Assembly (NCBI RefSeq): GCF_030272615.1
Contig: NC_081414.1
Coordinates: 7,077,001 to 7,141,000, forward strand
Source: Cryptomeria japonica
Lineage: Eukaryota; Streptophyta; Pinopsida; Cupressales; Cupressaceae
Length of the DNA stretch: 64,000 bases
Reading direction: 5' to 3'
How positions within the stretch are numbered: position 1 is the stretch's first letter; each line of letters opens with the position of its first letter. Shown one piece after another: positions 61,600 to 64,000 of this stretch. The translations under genes were made by a program, and so were the position numbers. Below the pieces are notes generated by a model that worked only from the letters and a program-made list of their open reading frames with translations, did not search any database and was not told where the DNA came from.

Positions 61600-62900
61600 A
61601 CTTGAAGTCTGATTAGTATTTACCGTTAGCCTTCAACCAATCCTAAAGATATTTGGAAGAAAATATTCAATTTAAAGATGAAATGAATAAACGATTGGTT
61701 ATGCCTTTCCCCTTAACTAATGCACCAACAACATTCATGCACCTACAAAATAATATACTCAATAAATTAGCTAACTCTTTCATCGTCATCTACTTGGACT
61801 ATATTCCCATCTTCAACAAAGTTTGTCAGAGTCCATTGAGTATGTTGTGTAGGTCCTAGACACATTACACCCATACAAGATGAGCACCAACTTAAGAAAG
61901 CATCCATTTGGTGCCTCACAATCCCAATGCACACACTACATCATTGGTGGCATAAGTATAAATATAGGTTCAATAGAGGCCTAGAGTAATCCAATATTGG
62001 TCAACTCTGCACTCTCACAAATCTTGTGAGTTTTCTCCTTAACTAATGCACCAGCTATATTCATGCACCTTACAAATAATATGCTAGTGGAATTAACTAG
62101 CTCCTTCACCATCATCTACTTAGATTATATTCTCATCTTCAACAAAATTTGTGAGGAGCCCATTGAATGCATCATATAGATCCTAGACACATTACACCAA
62201 TACAAATTGAGCACCCACTTAAGAAGGCATACATTTGGTGTCTCACAATCCCAATGCATACAATACATCATTGATCACATAGGTATACATGTGGGTTCAA
62301 TAGAGGACCAGAGTAATCCAAGGTTGGTCAACTCTGCAATCTCACAAAGCTTGTGGGAGTTTTCTTGGACTTGCAAAATTCACAAACAAGTCTTCCTTGA
62401 ATTCTCTAAAATTGCATGCTGCTAAATCAGATTATACCTGCAAACGATATTTTCAATTGCTCATGCACAACAATACACCTTTGAAGAGGACAAGCAATGC
62501 CATTGCATTGTGCTAGTCCTACCCATGATAGGTAATCAGCCCTTCAAGATAAAGATCAATATATTCGATTATGCCATCAGCATTGTACCCACATAGCATT
62601 GACAACTAGAGGCATGTGGTTTCGAAGTTTTCAGTGCAGCAATACTCCACCTACAAGAAAGAACTATATGGCATTAAGCAAGTTGTAAAACAATGGCTAC
62701 ATTACATCTTGGAGAAAGAGACCACCATTCACTTTGATCAGAATTCCCTTCAATTCTTAAAATCACAGAAGTAATAGACCATGAGTGCCAGATGAAGTCA
62801 ATGACATGTTTGCCACAATTCCATGTGGGAATCAAAAACAATAAGGCAAAAGACAATAGATCCTTTTCAACTAATGATAAAAATACAAAAAATGTGACAA
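61600..62900 (+). mobile_element. Ty3/gypsy RT-RNase H fragment with an internal 326-bp duplication (plus strand)
   Basis: At 61653-61859 the plus strand shows RLVMPFPLTNAPTTFMHLQN then FIVIYLDYIPIFNK, the RT active-site region of gypsy elements. At 62640-62760 it reads YSTYKKELYGIKQVVKQW and TIHFDQNSLQFLKSQ, the RNase H end. The stretch between is inflated by a tandem duplication (61711-62036 and 62037-62363). Broken, old, without LTRs in the window. Confidence 0.75.
61711..62363. repeat. 326-bp tandem duplication within the gypsy RT fragment
   Basis: Landmark CCTTAACTAATGCACCA occurs at 61711 and 62037, and GTCAACTCTGCA at about 62004 and 62329. The two copies are about 85% alike by eye, so the duplication is itself old. 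Confidence 0.88.
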
Positions 62901-64000
62901 TGCACATCGCACACTTCATGATTTCAAGGTGAGTAATATAGTTTGGTTCAATCCTAGAAGGAACTATTTATGCTTCCAATCAAAAGATCAAACTGCTACA
63001 CAAGAGTCCTTACACCATACTTCTTTTTGTGCTTGATCCAACACCATACCTAACTCTTCATCCAATCTTAAAGTGGAACTCCTTAAGTCAAAATTTAAAT
63101 TGCTGCCTAAGCCAAAAACTCCACCAAAAGATTAAATTCTTCAAACTACAACAATGCACACCATCATGCCATAACTTAGTTGTTCAGAGTAATTAAGGCT
63201 AATCAATACAAATCAAACTATGTGGGACACTACAACCTTCAACGAACTCCAATTCAATTTCTGAAGCTAATTAAAGACACAATGGAACCACTGTTCCCTG
63301 GCACATCCTCAAAAGCCTATACACCCATCATGCTCACACAAATAGAAATGTTGGAATACACATGGCATAAAACTCCAACACCATTATCTCTGAAAATAAC
63401 TTCCATCCATTCAAGCAACACTCTATTAGTTTTCCCCAAGTTGGTGCACAAAGCTTAGAGTGCTTTCATAGATCAGATTGGGTGCCACACCTACTGACAC
63501 TCCAATGATCTTTGCAACATCAAAGGACCCCATGCAACAGAGACCTAGAAGGTGAAAGCCTGAGACTCCGTGAAACAACCTACCAACAAGAAGGTGATCC
63601 ATTGACCATTATACAACTGAAGCTTCTTATAGCGAGCTATAGTTTTAATTGCCTCACTTATTTTTTGTATATAAATGTAATTGTACTCAAACCATAAAGT
63701 TGATAAGTATAAGCATTGCAACTAATTAAATTAGTTAGAAAGCATTTCTCCTAGTTTCTAATCACAGGAATTCTCATTCTTGACCTTCTAGTTATCTGCA
63801 CCCATATGTAATATACCTGTTTAGTTTGCCTAGAAGGACATTAGTCTATTACTCTGCCTCATGATTCCCTGAATGACAAATATAATGAATGTTTTTTGTT
63901 ACATGTTCATTATAACAGCATCCTGATCTTCACAATGTAGATCATTCATCCCTCGTGGATCTTGTATTTCTTCTTGGTTGAAGGTTTTGCGGACTACAAG
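62901..64000. other. Terminal stretch, no gene recognised
   Basis: It follows RNase H of the gypsy fragment, where integrase would be expected. A 92-codon plus frame at 63180-63458 has no clear integrase motif. The block may be badly decayed gypsy sequence. Nothing else is supported. Confidence 0.4.

Noticed and set aside
63180-63458. 92-codon plus-strand frame considered as gypsy integrase
   Set aside because: It sits where integrase might be expected, but none of the zinc or D-D-E context motifs could be seen.
1-64000. Bacterial-style systems, CRISPR arrays, operons, tRNA or rRNA genes
   Set aside because: No regular spacer arrays, no clustered short-spaced genes with ribosome binding sites, no tRNA cloverleaf or rRNA signature noticed; introns, LTR elements and CACTA domains point to a plant nuclear genome.

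Overview
This window looks like nuclear intergenic DNA from a seed plant with a large, repeat-choked genome. A gymnosperm (conifer-type) genome is my best guess. It is AT-rich, almost all long reading frames belong to transposable elements, old LTR elements are nested inside one another, and only one piece of an ordinary host gene stands out. I see no bacterial, organellar, rRNA, tRNA or CRISPR features. The taxonomic guess is inference from overall character, not from a marker gene.

Layout. 1-4301: the 5' part of a decayed CACTA (En/Spm, TNP2) DNA transposon on the minus strand, with palindromic 49-bp repeats at its end. 4310-9640: an Athila-like Ty3/gypsy fossil (minus). 9658-20097: a roughly 2.1-kb segment (a LINE-like zinc-binding domain joined to a gypsy RNase H end) present twice. 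The second copy is split by two insertions of about 1.9 and 4.05 kb, each flanked by matching 5-bp direct repeats; the larger one carries a decayed pentatricopeptide-repeat (PPR) pseudogene. 19586-23495: the parent gypsy element (minus), interrupted by a solo-LTR-like block at 21030-22465. 23500-30285: a Sirevirus-like Ty1/copia fossil (minus) with both LTRs, PBS and PPT but no recognisable pol. 30567-38765: an 8.2-kb region bounded by two inverted arms of about 510-565 bp, each holding a PPT and an LTR start. It contains a gag-like plus-strand reading frame, 289-bp tandem repeats and an (AT)31 microsatellite. 40900-41133: the last two exons of a NudC/BOBBER1-like host gene (minus). 44526-48316: a chromodomain gypsy fossil (minus) whose LTR region holds a GTACGG minisatellite. 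48830-50930: the 5' LTR and gag of a copia element (plus). 52621-58717: an almost full-length, youngest-looking copia element (minus) with a 5-bp target-site duplication. 59770-62900: gypsy integrase and RT-RNase H fragments (plus), including a 326-bp tandem duplication.

How it fits together. The genes do not form a pathway. The window records repeated insertion, partial duplication and decay. The only likely functional host sequence is the NudC-like 3' gene end; everything else is best read as transposon fossils, unclassified repeat-derived spacer, or pseudogenes. Boundaries of LTRs given as 'about' were judged by eye.
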